Part shown: in pieces, positions 1 to 6,166 of the stretch
How the letters are laid out: each line of letters opens with the position of its first letter
How positions within the stretch are numbered: the stretch's first letter is position 1
Assembly (NCBI GenBank): GCA_028277485.1
Contig: JANQGE010000011.1
Coordinates: 1 to 8,296 of the forward strand
Length of the DNA stretch: 8,296 nucleotides
Origin: Chlorobium sp.
GTDB lineage: Bacteria; Bacteroidota; Chlorobiia; Chlorobiales; Chlorobiaceae
Direction of reading: 5' to 3'
Program-made: the position numbers and the translations under genes
Notes under the pieces: generated by a model
The model's input: the letters and a program-made list of their open reading frames with translations, nothing else
Told to the model about the DNA's origin: nothing
Database searches by the model: none

Positions 1-180
1 TGCATCTCTTCCGCTCGTTCCAACTCACCTCGCGTCCGATACACAACCCCAAGGTTGCCGTAATCGATGGCCATGCCCTCCTTGCTGCTCAGGGCCTCGT
101 TGAGCGACAACGCCTTGCCATGCATCTCTTCCGCTCGTTCCAACTCACCTCGCGTCTGATACACAACCCCAAGGTTGCCG
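1..180 (-). repeat. 120-bp tandem repeat inside the TPR region
   Basis: Positions 1-60 and 121-180 match at 59 of 60 bases; the only difference is C at 37 against T at 157 (Arg versus Gln codon). The period of 120 bp equals 40 codons, one TPR unit. Near-identity at DNA level, including silent sites, indicates recent duplication or gene conversion between units. The next unit, from about 181 upward, has diverged. More copies probably lie beyond the left edge. Confidence 0.85.
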
Positions 181-1085
181 TATGCCGCGGCCGTATCCAC
201 AGATTCTCTATCAGGACCGCTAATTCTCAACCACTTTTTCAGGGCTTCTAATGCTGTTTCCAGATCACCCGTGCGGTGAAAGAACTCATATGCGAGAAAT
301 AAAATCCTGAGATTCAGGGTTTCTGTTACCAGTTCAGAGAATTTCTGCCGGGCATACTCGATTTTTCCTTCTTTGGATAATTCCGCTGCATCTTCAGCTG
401 CTTGCAATTGCATAGTTTCCAATTTCTGCCTTGCCTCTTCTGCTTGATCTTGAGCCTGTTCCGCCTCGTTGGCCTTTTGCTCCGCTTCCGCTTTTGCCTT
501 TTCCACCTCTTTCAGGGCCGCCATCGGAAGAATAACCGAACTACCTCGTGATTCCGCTTTTGGCAGTTCGCCTTTCACGTAAGCTCGCAGATGACGATCG
601 ACTTCCTTGATAAAGCCCTTTTCATTGTCAAAGTACCGAAAGAGTATTTGCCGTGTGTCTTCTAAGCTCCTCCTGAATTTCATCACCTTCTGTAACTGTG
701 GGCCGGGATCGGCCTCAGAGGCTGCATCAACGCGTTTAAAAAAGACAAATATCTCGGGCGATCCCTCTTTTTTCCATCGCTCATGCGCTCTGTGAAACTC
801 CTCCTCCGTATAGGATGTGTATGGCTTTGCATCGGGGGCATCCTGCCCCCATCGCCGGTGCATCGTCAGTATGAAGACATCGCATTTATCTATGTCTTGA
901 TTGATCACTCCCTGACTTCGCCTACCTGTTGAGGCAAGAGTATCTTCCCAGGCTAACGGCACAAACTCAACATTCGCGCCATCGCCGAAACCAACGTTCA
1001 ATAGATCGATTGCTTTCTTGAAAGCCCGGCGCTCACCGGCGAGGTCACCTGGTGACGCGATGAATACAGAGATTGTTTTTTTCAT
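1..1085 (-). CDS. DUF4062-like N-terminal domain plus coiled coil plus TPR repeat protein (partial, C-terminus beyond window)
   Basis: The frame is open from an ATG at 1085 to the left edge, giving 361 codons with no stop. Residues 4-115 begin ISVFIASPGDLAGERRAF, the pattern of DUF4062/TIR-like sensor domains (short hydrophobic strand, S-PGDL, then ER). CDVFILTMHRRWG (68-80) and EIFVFFKR (111-118) look like further core strands. Residues 186-235 are rich in Ala, Glu, Lys and Gln and should form a coiled coil. From about residue 255 tetratricopeptide repeats begin, with AYGNLGVVYQTRGELERAEE (301-320) and the same motif again at 341-360. The repeat period is 40 residues. Such proteins are commonly seen among NACHT/TPR/TIR-style signalling or defence genes; the actual function is unknown. 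No in-frame extension is possible past a TGA a short distance upstream of the ATG. It follows vsr on the same strand, beyond a terminator, so it probably has its own promoter. Family assignment is fairly confident; role is inferred. Confidence 0.8.
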   Translation of the reverse strand, partial: MKKTISVFIASPGDLAGERRAFKKAIDLLNVGFGDGANVEFVPLAWEDTLASTGRRSQGVINQDIDKCDVFILTMHRRWGQDAPDAKPYTSYTEEEFHRAHERWKKEGSPEIFVFFKRVDAASEADPGPQLQKVMKFRRSLEDTRQILFRYFDNEKGFIKEVDRHLRAYVKGELPKAESRGSSVILPMAALKEVEKAKAEAEQKANEAEQAQDQAEEARQKLETMQLQAAEDAAELSKEGKIEYARQKFSELVTETLNLRILFLAYEFFHRTGDLETALEALKKWLRISGPDRESVDTAAAYGNLGVVYQTRGELERAEEMHGKALSLNEALSSKEGMAIDYGNLGVVYRTRGELERAEEM

Positions 1086-1111
1086 TGAAGGTTCAGAAAT
1101 AATGCATTCGA

Positions 1112-1200
1112 GATTACCGCTTTGCGTTTGGGAAGGACGCGCTGCTCAGGACACCGCATTACGGGAAAGATACGTAAATCCGCAGTAAGGAAGGAAATAT
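1112..1200 (-). repeat. dispersed direct repeat, copy A (upstream of the DUF4062-TPR gene)
   Basis: Positions 1155-1200 match 5882-5927 at 45 of 46 bases (mismatch 1179/5906). Positions 1112-1137 match 5847-5872 at 24 of 26 bases. A short variable stretch separates the two blocks. Both copies have the same orientation and lie just upstream of a minus-strand start codon: 27 bp from its ATG here, 6 bp in the other copy. No transposase is associated. A short open frame passes through this copy, but its reading is shared with the other copy only as far as the variable stretch, so I treat the element as non-coding. Confidence 0.85.
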
Positions 1201-1201
1201 G

Positions 1202-1236
1202 AGGGGAAAAGAAAAGCCCGGCGCTCAACCGGGCTT
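1202..1236 (-). terminator. rho-independent terminator after vsr
   Basis: An 8-bp perfect stem (1214-1221 with 1229-1236, sequence AAGCCCGG / CCGGGCTT) encloses a 7-base loop. Read on the minus strand it is followed by TTCTTTTC, continuing the TT at the end of the stem. It lies 24 bp after the vsr stop codon, so it should end transcription of the methyltransferase-ATPase-vsr operon. The plus strand lacks a T tract, so the element works in one direction. Confidence 0.75.
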
Positions 1237-1259
1237 GAAGCAGTATGATAAACTCGATC

Positions 1260-1706
1260 TCATCCAATCTCGGCAAGAACCTCATCTGATCTCAACCATT
1301 TCGCCACATCATCCACTATATGATCGGGAGTTTTTTTGTTCTTTTTCAAGACACATTCCCAAACAACCATCACCCGCCAGCCAGCGTTTTTCAACTCCTC
1401 AATGTTCCGTTTATCCCTGGAGACATTGTCCTTGAATTTCGCTTCCCAGAATTCCCGACGCGTACCTGGCGTCGTAGTCGCCTTGCATCCATGACGATGC
1501 CAAAAACAACCATGCACGAAAATCACCGCATGGTACTTGGGAAACACAAGATCGGGTGAGCCGGGAAGGGATTTGACATTCAAGCGGTAGCGAAATCCTC
1601 GATGATGTAACGCCTTTCGAACGATCAATTCAGGACCGGTTGCCTTCTGACGTACAAGGGACATGATTTTGGAACGTGTGTCTACGTCAACCGTGTCCAT
1701 TGTCAT
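1260..1706 (-). CDS. vsr: very short patch repair (Vsr-type) endonuclease
   Basis: The 148-residue product has the full Vsr pattern. VDTRSKIMS (6-15) leads into GPE (24-26), then LPGSPDLVF (47-55) with the catalytic Asp at 52. HGCFWHRHGC (65-74) supplies the active-site histidines and zinc ligands Cys67, His72 and Cys74, and VVWECV (114-119) gives the last zinc ligand, Cys118. Classical Vsr nicks 5' of the T in T:G mismatches left by deamination of 5-methylcytosine, which fits a cytosine methyltransferase two genes upstream. In restriction loci lacking a usual endonuclease it may instead be part of the cutting machinery; that is inference. Length is typical of the family. The start could also be the Met two codons later (1700); neither has a strong ribosome site. 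It lies 52 bp after the ATPase stop and 24 bp before a terminator, so it is the last gene of the operon. Confidence 0.93.
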   Translation of the reverse strand: MTMDTVDVDTRSKIMSLVRQKATGPELIVRKALHHRGFRYRLNVKSLPGSPDLVFPKYHAVIFVHGCFWHRHGCKATTTPGTRREFWEAKFKDNVSRDKRNIEELKNAGWRVMVVWECVLKKNKKTPDHIVDDVAKWLRSDEVLAEIG

Positions 1707-1758
1707 TCATCAAATAGGTGAAAACAAAATTTTCAACAAAACGCTCTCGAAATGCAAA

Positions 1759-3714
1759 TCATATACTCCCAACAATTTTCTCCAATTTGTCAAGCTCTTT
1801 ACCTTTTTCCAAGAATTCAAAATATGCTTCCTGAGCACCTTTGATCAAAGTATCGTAGTGTATGATTCTACTTCCTGGAGAAACAGCGGCCATCGAGGAT
1901 TTCAAGCGTTCGGGATTGTCTCCTTCCTCATCGATTGGTCGTCCCAGGACAAACACCACTTCGATATTTGGAGACCCTTCATTTTGCGCCAACAAAATCT
2001 TTTTGAGCTTATCCACATATGTCTGACCTTGCTCTTGCAGTTCCAGCAATCTCATTTTTCGTTGAACACGTTTCAACTCGACAATAATGTGTTTGCCGGC
2101 ATTGGTTCGATAGGCAATATCGACCCTTCCGAGTTTTTCCCTTTCGGTCATATCGTCTGTAATCACACCTTCATCCGTGAGCCTCGTCTCCATAACTGCA
2201 CTCGCTGTCGCTCTTTCCCAAGCGGGATCGAGCAACCATAGATGGTCGAACAGATACTTGTGAAGAACTTTTTCTTTGGCGTTGTCGTCAGCCATTCCTT
2301 GGAAATCCTTGATAGCGTCGAGTCGTGATTTAACTATATCCCGATAAAGAGACGCTTCAAGGGAATCTCTGTCCGCAAGAATAGCCAATAGCTTGCTTAT
2401 ATCATTGACATTTTTAGCCAACTCATCGGCAGAACCTCGCAGTTTCATCCGTTCAAATGCCAATATACCGTGCTTGTACATAAGCAACCTATCTTCTTCT
2501 CGGTCGAAAGGCAATGCGCTGAGTTTCGCTATGAGGGTTTCGGCACTTTTTCTAAATCCTTCCGGCAATAGATTCAACCAATCCACCAATGCGGGAGAAA
2601 TTTCTTTTGCCTTCTCGACTTCGTGCAATCGGCGCCATTCATTCCAGCGCTTTTCGATTTGCGTGAGCTGTGTTTTTAAAAAGGATATGAGTCGAGTATA
2701 TCTCGGGTCGTCTTCATTGATACGCTGTCGATCACTCGTCGCGATATCGGGCGCATCATCGGAATCGAGAAAATCGGCTTCGATTTGTCCGGTCAGATAT
2801 TTCGTATAGAGTCGACCATCATTGAGTTTGTCGAGGATGTTCTCGTGAATGAGTCGCCCTCTGGCGAACACGACAATGCTGTTCAGATTACCAGCGTCAT
2901 CGCTGTCAAGTTGCTTTGGAAAACGTGAGGTACCGATCCACCCTCTGACAGCCCAGTCATTATCCCAATCAACGAGCCTGGCTGGAAGAGACTCGCTATC
3001 CATTAATTGTCCGGCAGAAGAAATGTAGGGCGTCTTATCTCCGAAACTCCATAGGAACTGGACAATCGATAAGTCACCTCGATCTGCAGGACTTATTGGT
3101 TCCCCATTGATAAATATCTGGAATCCATATTTTTCTCCGATAACGGAAAAACGTCGAGCGAGCCGTTTTCTCAAAGCTGTGGTTCCTCGGCCAAGACGTT
3201 GACGTTTGACGTCTCTCAGACGAATTACGGTTCCATTGGTAACGTCAATCTGATCCTGTGGTAACGGTTCGGGACTGTAATGCTTTTCCTTGTTTTTGAC
3301 AGATTCGTGTATACCGTCGACTGTCATCCTCAATCCATGTGCCTCACCATTCTTTGCTGATTGAACCTCGATTACGTTGGCGATAGAAAAAAGGGACAAC
3401 TTCCCAAGGCCCTTTCTGCCCATCACCGGTCGTTCTTTTTCGGTCCATTGTCCAGTCTTCGGATCCTCTTCCCTTCGACGGTACCCAACCCTGAGGTACT
3501 TATCATTCATGTCACCGATGGACATTCCAACGCCATCATCCTTGATCTCGATGAATTTCGTTTCAGAGTCCACATTGATTTCCACTTTCTCCGCATCGGC
3601 ATCCCACGCATTTGCCACAGCCTCCGTCAAAACAGCGGCAATGTTACTGTAAAGATTGATCCCTAAGTGCTCGAGGACATTGAGATCGACCGTCATTTTA
3701 TAGACATCTTGCAT
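1759..3714 (-). CDS. GHKL (MutL/MORC/Hsp90-type) ATPase with C-terminal PD-(D/E)XK-like nuclease domain
   Basis: The 651-residue protein opens with a GHKL ATP-binding domain: EAVANAWDAD (31-40, N box), IKDDGVGMS (57-65), GRKGLGKLSLFS (99-110) and NGTVIRL (160-166). Residues about 200-325 resemble the S5-type transducer domain of MutL/MORC, with VVFARGRLI (281-289). A helical region (about 340-480) follows. The C-terminal part has LLDPAWE (494-500), then GRVDIAY (529-535) and IIVELKRV (543-550), giving Asp532 and Glu546-Leu-Lys548, a PD-(D/E)XK signature; no conventional restriction gene is nearby. GHKL proteins of this class linked to cytosine methyltransferases and Vsr are known from comparative studies of restriction-modification loci and the origin of MORC. 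I infer ATP-gated DNA clamping and cleavage. The start at 3714 is supported by AGG about 8 bases upstream and an 11-bp gap to the methyltransferase gene; Met7 is an alternative. Confidence 0.88.
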   Translation of the reverse strand: MQDVYKMTVDLNVLEHLGINLYSNIAAVLTEAVANAWDADAEKVEINVDSETKFIEIKDDGVGMSIGDMNDKYLRVGYRRREEDPKTGQWTEKERPVMGRKGLGKLSLFSIANVIEVQSAKNGEAHGLRMTVDGIHESVKNKEKHYSPEPLPQDQIDVTNGTVIRLRDVKRQRLGRGTTALRKRLARRFSVIGEKYGFQIFINGEPISPADRGDLSIVQFLWSFGDKTPYISSAGQLMDSESLPARLVDWDNDWAVRGWIGTSRFPKQLDSDDAGNLNSIVVFARGRLIHENILDKLNDGRLYTKYLTGQIEADFLDSDDAPDIATSDRQRINEDDPRYTRLISFLKTQLTQIEKRWNEWRRLHEVEKAKEISPALVDWLNLLPEGFRKSAETLIAKLSALPFDREEDRLLMYKHGILAFERMKLRGSADELAKNVNDISKLLAILADRDSLEASLYRDIVKSRLDAIKDFQGMADDNAKEKVLHKYLFDHLWLLDPAWERATASAVMETRLTDEGVITDDMTEREKLGRVDIAYRTNAGKHIIVELKRVQRKMRLLELQEQGQTYVDKLKKILLAQNEGSPNIEVVFVLGRPIDEEGDNPERLKSSMAAVSPGSRIIHYDTLIKGAQEAYFEFLEKGKELDKLEKIVGSI

Positions 3715-3725
3715 AGAAAGCCTGG

Positions 3726-4820
3726 TTATATCGATTCACTTTGATTTTGGGTAAGGCTGGCAATATGACATAAAAAGCTCTTCCCGACCACCTCTCCCAG
3801 TTTGACGGGCACCGCATTACCTATGAGACGACCGAGAGCCTTCTTGTTGACCTTCTTTCCAGGAGTGACGAACTTGTAATCACCGGGAAATGTCTGAAGT
3901 ACGGCTCCCTCACGAAGCGAAATGGCCCGGTCTTGCTCAGGATGACCGAATCTACCGTTTCCGAAGCCATAAAACTGAGTTGTCAATGTCGGTGAAGGGG
4001 CATCCCATTCCATTCGACCGTAAACGCCGGGATAGGTTTTGCCGCTTTCGCTTCTGTGACATCCGGCAACCAGTTCTTTCGGCCAGTCTCTCCAGGTCCC
4101 TCCTGGCCTCGATGCTTTCATTCTTTTCATGTTCAAATCCGAAAGAACACTACTTCGATGGAGCGGGTCCTCTGGATCAGACTCTCCAGCTCCTATTGGT
4201 CGAAGTTCCCCAATAGCCATTCTTACCGACTTTCTTTCAGCCCCGAATCGCTCGGGAGTCAACAACTCGATCCGACCAAGCCGTGAGGCCAGGAGAACAA
4301 GTCTTTTTCTGTACTGAGGTATTCCATATTCCACGCAATTCACGACACTGTAATCAACGTCATATCCACTACAGTCGAGATCGTTCAGAAACTCCTCGAA
4401 AACTTCATGATTCTCGAGTCCCGGCACATTCTCCATCGTGACGAATTCAGGCTTGATTTCTCGAACGAGTCTGGAAAAATGACGAAGAAGCCACCACCTC
4501 TCGTCCGACACATCGGCCTTTTGATTGTATGACGAAAAAGTCTGACATGGAGCACAACCCGCAAGTAACCTGAAATCAACATCACCGAAAGCTTCTCTCA
4601 AATCCGAAGCATCTATGTTTTCGACGGATTTCAAGCGAAACGTAGCGTCGTTGTTCTGGTTATAGGGATATTCACATGCCGGATCGATGTCTATGCCAAG
4701 AGCCACTTCGATACCCGAATCTTCCAGTCCCCTGGTGAGGCCGCCGACACCGCAGAAGACATCCGCAGCTCTTATCCTACAAGCAGGCATCCCGTTTTTT
4801 TTATCAGAGCCTTCGATCAT
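3726..4820 (-). CDS. DNA (cytosine-5-)-methyltransferase
   Basis: The 364-residue enzyme transfers a methyl group from S-adenosylmethionine to C5 of cytosine in a specific DNA site. Conserved motifs appear in order: AADVFCGVGGLTRGL (18-32, motif I, SAM binding), GCAPCQTFSS (88-97, motif IV, catalytic Cys92), MENVPGL (129-135, motif VI), QYRKRLVLL (169-177, motif VIII), SPTLTTQFYGFGNGR (276-290, motif IX) and LIGNAVPVKLGEVV (332-345, motif X). The specificity segment between motifs VIII and IX (about 185-270) is short, so the target is probably short, but it cannot be read from the sequence. All motifs are intact, so the enzyme should be active. It is the first gene of the operon, with GAGAG just ahead of the ATG and a TATAAT box upstream. 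It should protect host DNA from the partner ATPase-nuclease and create the 5-methylcytosines whose deamination products Vsr repairs. Confidence 0.95.
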   Translation of the reverse strand: MIEGSDKKNGMPACRIRAADVFCGVGGLTRGLEDSGIEVALGIDIDPACEYPYNQNNDATFRLKSVENIDASDLREAFGDVDFRLLAGCAPCQTFSSYNQKADVSDERWWLLRHFSRLVREIKPEFVTMENVPGLENHEVFEEFLNDLDCSGYDVDYSVVNCVEYGIPQYRKRLVLLASRLGRIELLTPERFGAERKSVRMAIGELRPIGAGESDPEDPLHRSSVLSDLNMKRMKASRPGGTWRDWPKELVAGCHRSESGKTYPGVYGRMEWDAPSPTLTTQFYGFGNGRFGHPEQDRAISLREGAVLQTFPGDYKFVTPGKKVNKKALGRLIGNAVPVKLGEVVGKSFLCHIASLTQNQSESI

Positions 4821-4865
4821 TTATCTCTCACATCTTGTTCATGTGCTGTCACAATCCCAATACTC

Positions 4866-4871
4866 ATTATA
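4866..4871 (-). promoter_or_regulatory. probable -10 box for the methyltransferase-ATPase-vsr operon
   Basis: The minus strand reads TATAAT, a perfect consensus -10 hexamer, 45 bp upstream of the methyltransferase ATG and inside the 79-bp gap after the TIR gene. The -35 region 16-18 bp upstream (ATTCGA/TTCGAG) is a poor match, so the promoter may be weak or need an activator. It suggests that the operon can be transcribed independently of the TIR gene. Confidence 0.45.
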
Positions 4872-4899
4872 CTTCAAAATACCAAATCTCGAATCATTA

Positions 4900-5841
4900 T
4901 CATCCCTCAGCCTTCAAATCCCGCAACAACCGCTCGAAAGCCTTCGAATACGCGTCGTGATCCTTCCACCGGGTGAAATCGCCGATATGCCGCTGCCGGC
5001 GAACATTCGCAGACCACCCGGTTTTGCTTTCCATAACCGTTTCATCTATTCTGACCGGAAATAGAACACTTTGCTTCCGTTCCTTTTCGAGATCAATGGC
5101 ATGTTCAACTTCATCCTTAACCCATTCGCTCCCTACCGAATGCTTTGAAAGGATGATAAGCAACTTGTCATGTACACGAATCGACTCGTCTATAGTTGTA
5201 CGAATCTCAGCGCCGATCTTCATGTCTTCACAAGCAAGCCAGCACCGAACATTTTTCGCCTGTAGCCCTTCCCATAGTCGCTTCGCAAACTCCTCGTCGT
5301 TATGGTCGTTATGACTGTAGCTGATAAAGCAGGAGTAGTATTCAATCGGGTTAGCCGTAAGTGATTTGGTATACTCGATCATCTGATCCGGCACGCCGCA
5401 GCCCAGGAGAAACATTTCAAGGATATTTCCTTTCGATTTATAGAGGGTATCGATGCCGATAGACGAGGGGCCTTTGTGATCAACACTATCAAGATTCTTG
5501 GTTTCACTGAGATCAACATTAGCGAAAATTGTTTGAAAACACCTTGCATTCTTGAGATCAACTCCTCTGAGATTGACTTTACTTAGATTTGTTTCAATGA
5601 GTTCGGCTCGGCTGAGATCGGCTCCGCTAAGTTCGGCTCGGCTGAGATGGGCTTTGCTGAGATCAGCTTTACAGAGAATGGCTTTCATGAGATTGGCTCC
5701 ACTGAAGTTGGTTCCGCTGAGATTGGTTCCGCCGAGATTGGCTTCACGGAGATCAGGGACTATTCCCAGATTTTCCCATCTCCAACTATTCCATACCTCA
5801 ACCCCCTGCTTGAGGATCGCCACATGCTCAGGATTCGCCAT
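4900..5841 (-). CDS. pentapeptide-repeat protein with C-terminal TIR domain
   Basis: The 313-residue product starts MANPEHVAILKQGVEVWN, which I judge a plausible native N-terminus. Residues 34-113 form sixteen consecutive pentapeptide units of the A(N/D)LSx type (ANLGG, TNLSG, ADLSK, AELSG and so on), expected to fold as a right-handed beta-helix. After a linker (SSIGIDTLY at 126-134, FLLGCGVPDQMI at 144-155) a TIR domain spans about 168-300: YYSCFISYSHND (168-179), VRCWLACEDMKIGAEI (198-213), KLLIILSKHSVGSEWVKDEV (226-245). The Glu at 244 in WVKDE sits where the catalytic glutamate of NAD-cleaving TIR domains lies, so NADase activity is possible but unproven. The frame stays open to 6108, but that extension runs through a dispersed repeat and a umuC remnant, so I take 5841 as the start. 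It precedes the methyltransferase operon by 79 bp on the same strand. It is probably an immune effector or signalling protein. Confidence 0.88.
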   Translation of the reverse strand: MANPEHVAILKQGVEVWNSWRWENLGIVPDLREANLGGTNLSGTNFSGANLMKAILCKADLSKAHLSRAELSGADLSRAELIETNLSKVNLRGVDLKNARCFQTIFANVDLSETKNLDSVDHKGPSSIGIDTLYKSKGNILEMFLLGCGVPDQMIEYTKSLTANPIEYYSCFISYSHNDHNDEEFAKRLWEGLQAKNVRCWLACEDMKIGAEIRTTIDESIRVHDKLLIILSKHSVGSEWVKDEVEHAIDLEKERKQSVLFPVRIDETVMESKTGWSANVRRQRHIGDFTRWKDHDAYSKAFERLLRDLKAEG

Positions 5842-5846
5842 AGCCG

Positions 5847-5927
5847 GATTACCGCTTTGAGTTTGGTAAGGATGTGCACCGCGCATTACGGGAAAGATAC
5901 GTAAACCCGCAGTAAGGAAGGAAATAT
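5847..5927 (-). repeat. dispersed direct repeat, copy B (upstream of the TIR gene)
   Basis: This is the partner of the copy at 1112-1200, in the same orientation. 46 bp (5882-5927) match with one change and 26 bp (5847-5872) match with two changes; the spacer between the blocks is nine bases here (5873-5881) and seventeen in copy A. Its outer end (5927) lies only about 8 bp from the last recognisable umuC codon (5935), and its inner end is 6 bp from the TIR start. The two copies bracket the TIR, methyltransferase, ATPase and vsr genes. Confidence 0.85.
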
Positions 5928-5934
5928 CCCACCC

Positions 5935-6166
5935 TCTCACCTCGATGATATCCTCCCGCCGCGTCGTGTAACGTGGAGAAAGCTTTTCCATACGTTGCTT
6001 CCAGCCTCTGGCCGACTCGATGGCAAGGCGAAGGGTTCCAGAGCCGTAACGCTCGTACCGCATCGAGCGCAAGCATGACCGCGGCATCGTCATCGTGCGA
6101 ACCGCCACGCTCGCCGAACAGCGAGGGCGTCACGCATTCGGGGGACGCGGTCGTCAATCCGTCGCG
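5935..6166 (-). pseudogene. umuC: 3' remnant of a umuC-type (Y-family, DNA polymerase V) gene, frameshifted
   Basis: The minus strand encodes, from about 6145, TPSLFGERGG then DDDAAVMLALDAVR. After a one-base frame change near 6048-6055 it continues as RYGSGTLRLAIESARGWKQ and MEKLSPRYTTRREDIIEVR. This order matches the C-terminus of UmuC/ImpB/MucB proteins: a LALDAVN-like helix, a GxGTL strand, then the DUF4113-type ending with SPRYTTR; E. coli UmuC ends in the same SPRYTTR motif. Only about 75 of the roughly 420 residues remain. The polymerase core is absent, the two parts lie in different frames, and the stop codon is lost, so the second frame reads on through the repeat into the TIR gene. 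It sits directly behind the recombinase stop. It is most likely a scar of insertion or deletion. The match is from memory of the family, not from a search. Confidence 0.65.

Noticed and set aside
1082..1285. 67-residue minus-strand frame between vsr and the DUF4062 gene
   Set aside because: It consists of the terminator and repeat copy A, overlaps the end of vsr and has no ribosome site; only the repeat part resembles the other copy.
1719..1735. Hairpin between the ATPase and vsr genes as a terminator
   Set aside because: The 6-bp stem is almost only A-T pairs (TGAAAA/TTTTCA), too weak to end transcription; it leaves the operon reading intact.
1663..2241. 192-residue plus-strand frame
   Set aside because: It lies antisense within the GHKL ATPase gene, whose motifs are clear; composition looks like a shadow frame.
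4827..4841. Tiny minus-strand leader frame (Met-Asn-Lys-Met-stop) ahead of the methyltransferase
   Set aside because: Four codons with no regulatory features; probably chance.
5500..5770. Regular 15-bp repeats suggesting a CRISPR or satellite
   Set aside because: These are the codons of sixteen pentapeptide repeats in the TIR gene; there are no spacers.
5842..6108. N-terminal extension of the TIR gene to a start at 6108
   Set aside because: The extension is made of a umuC remnant and a dispersed repeat; the family-like N-terminus MANPEH starts at 5841.
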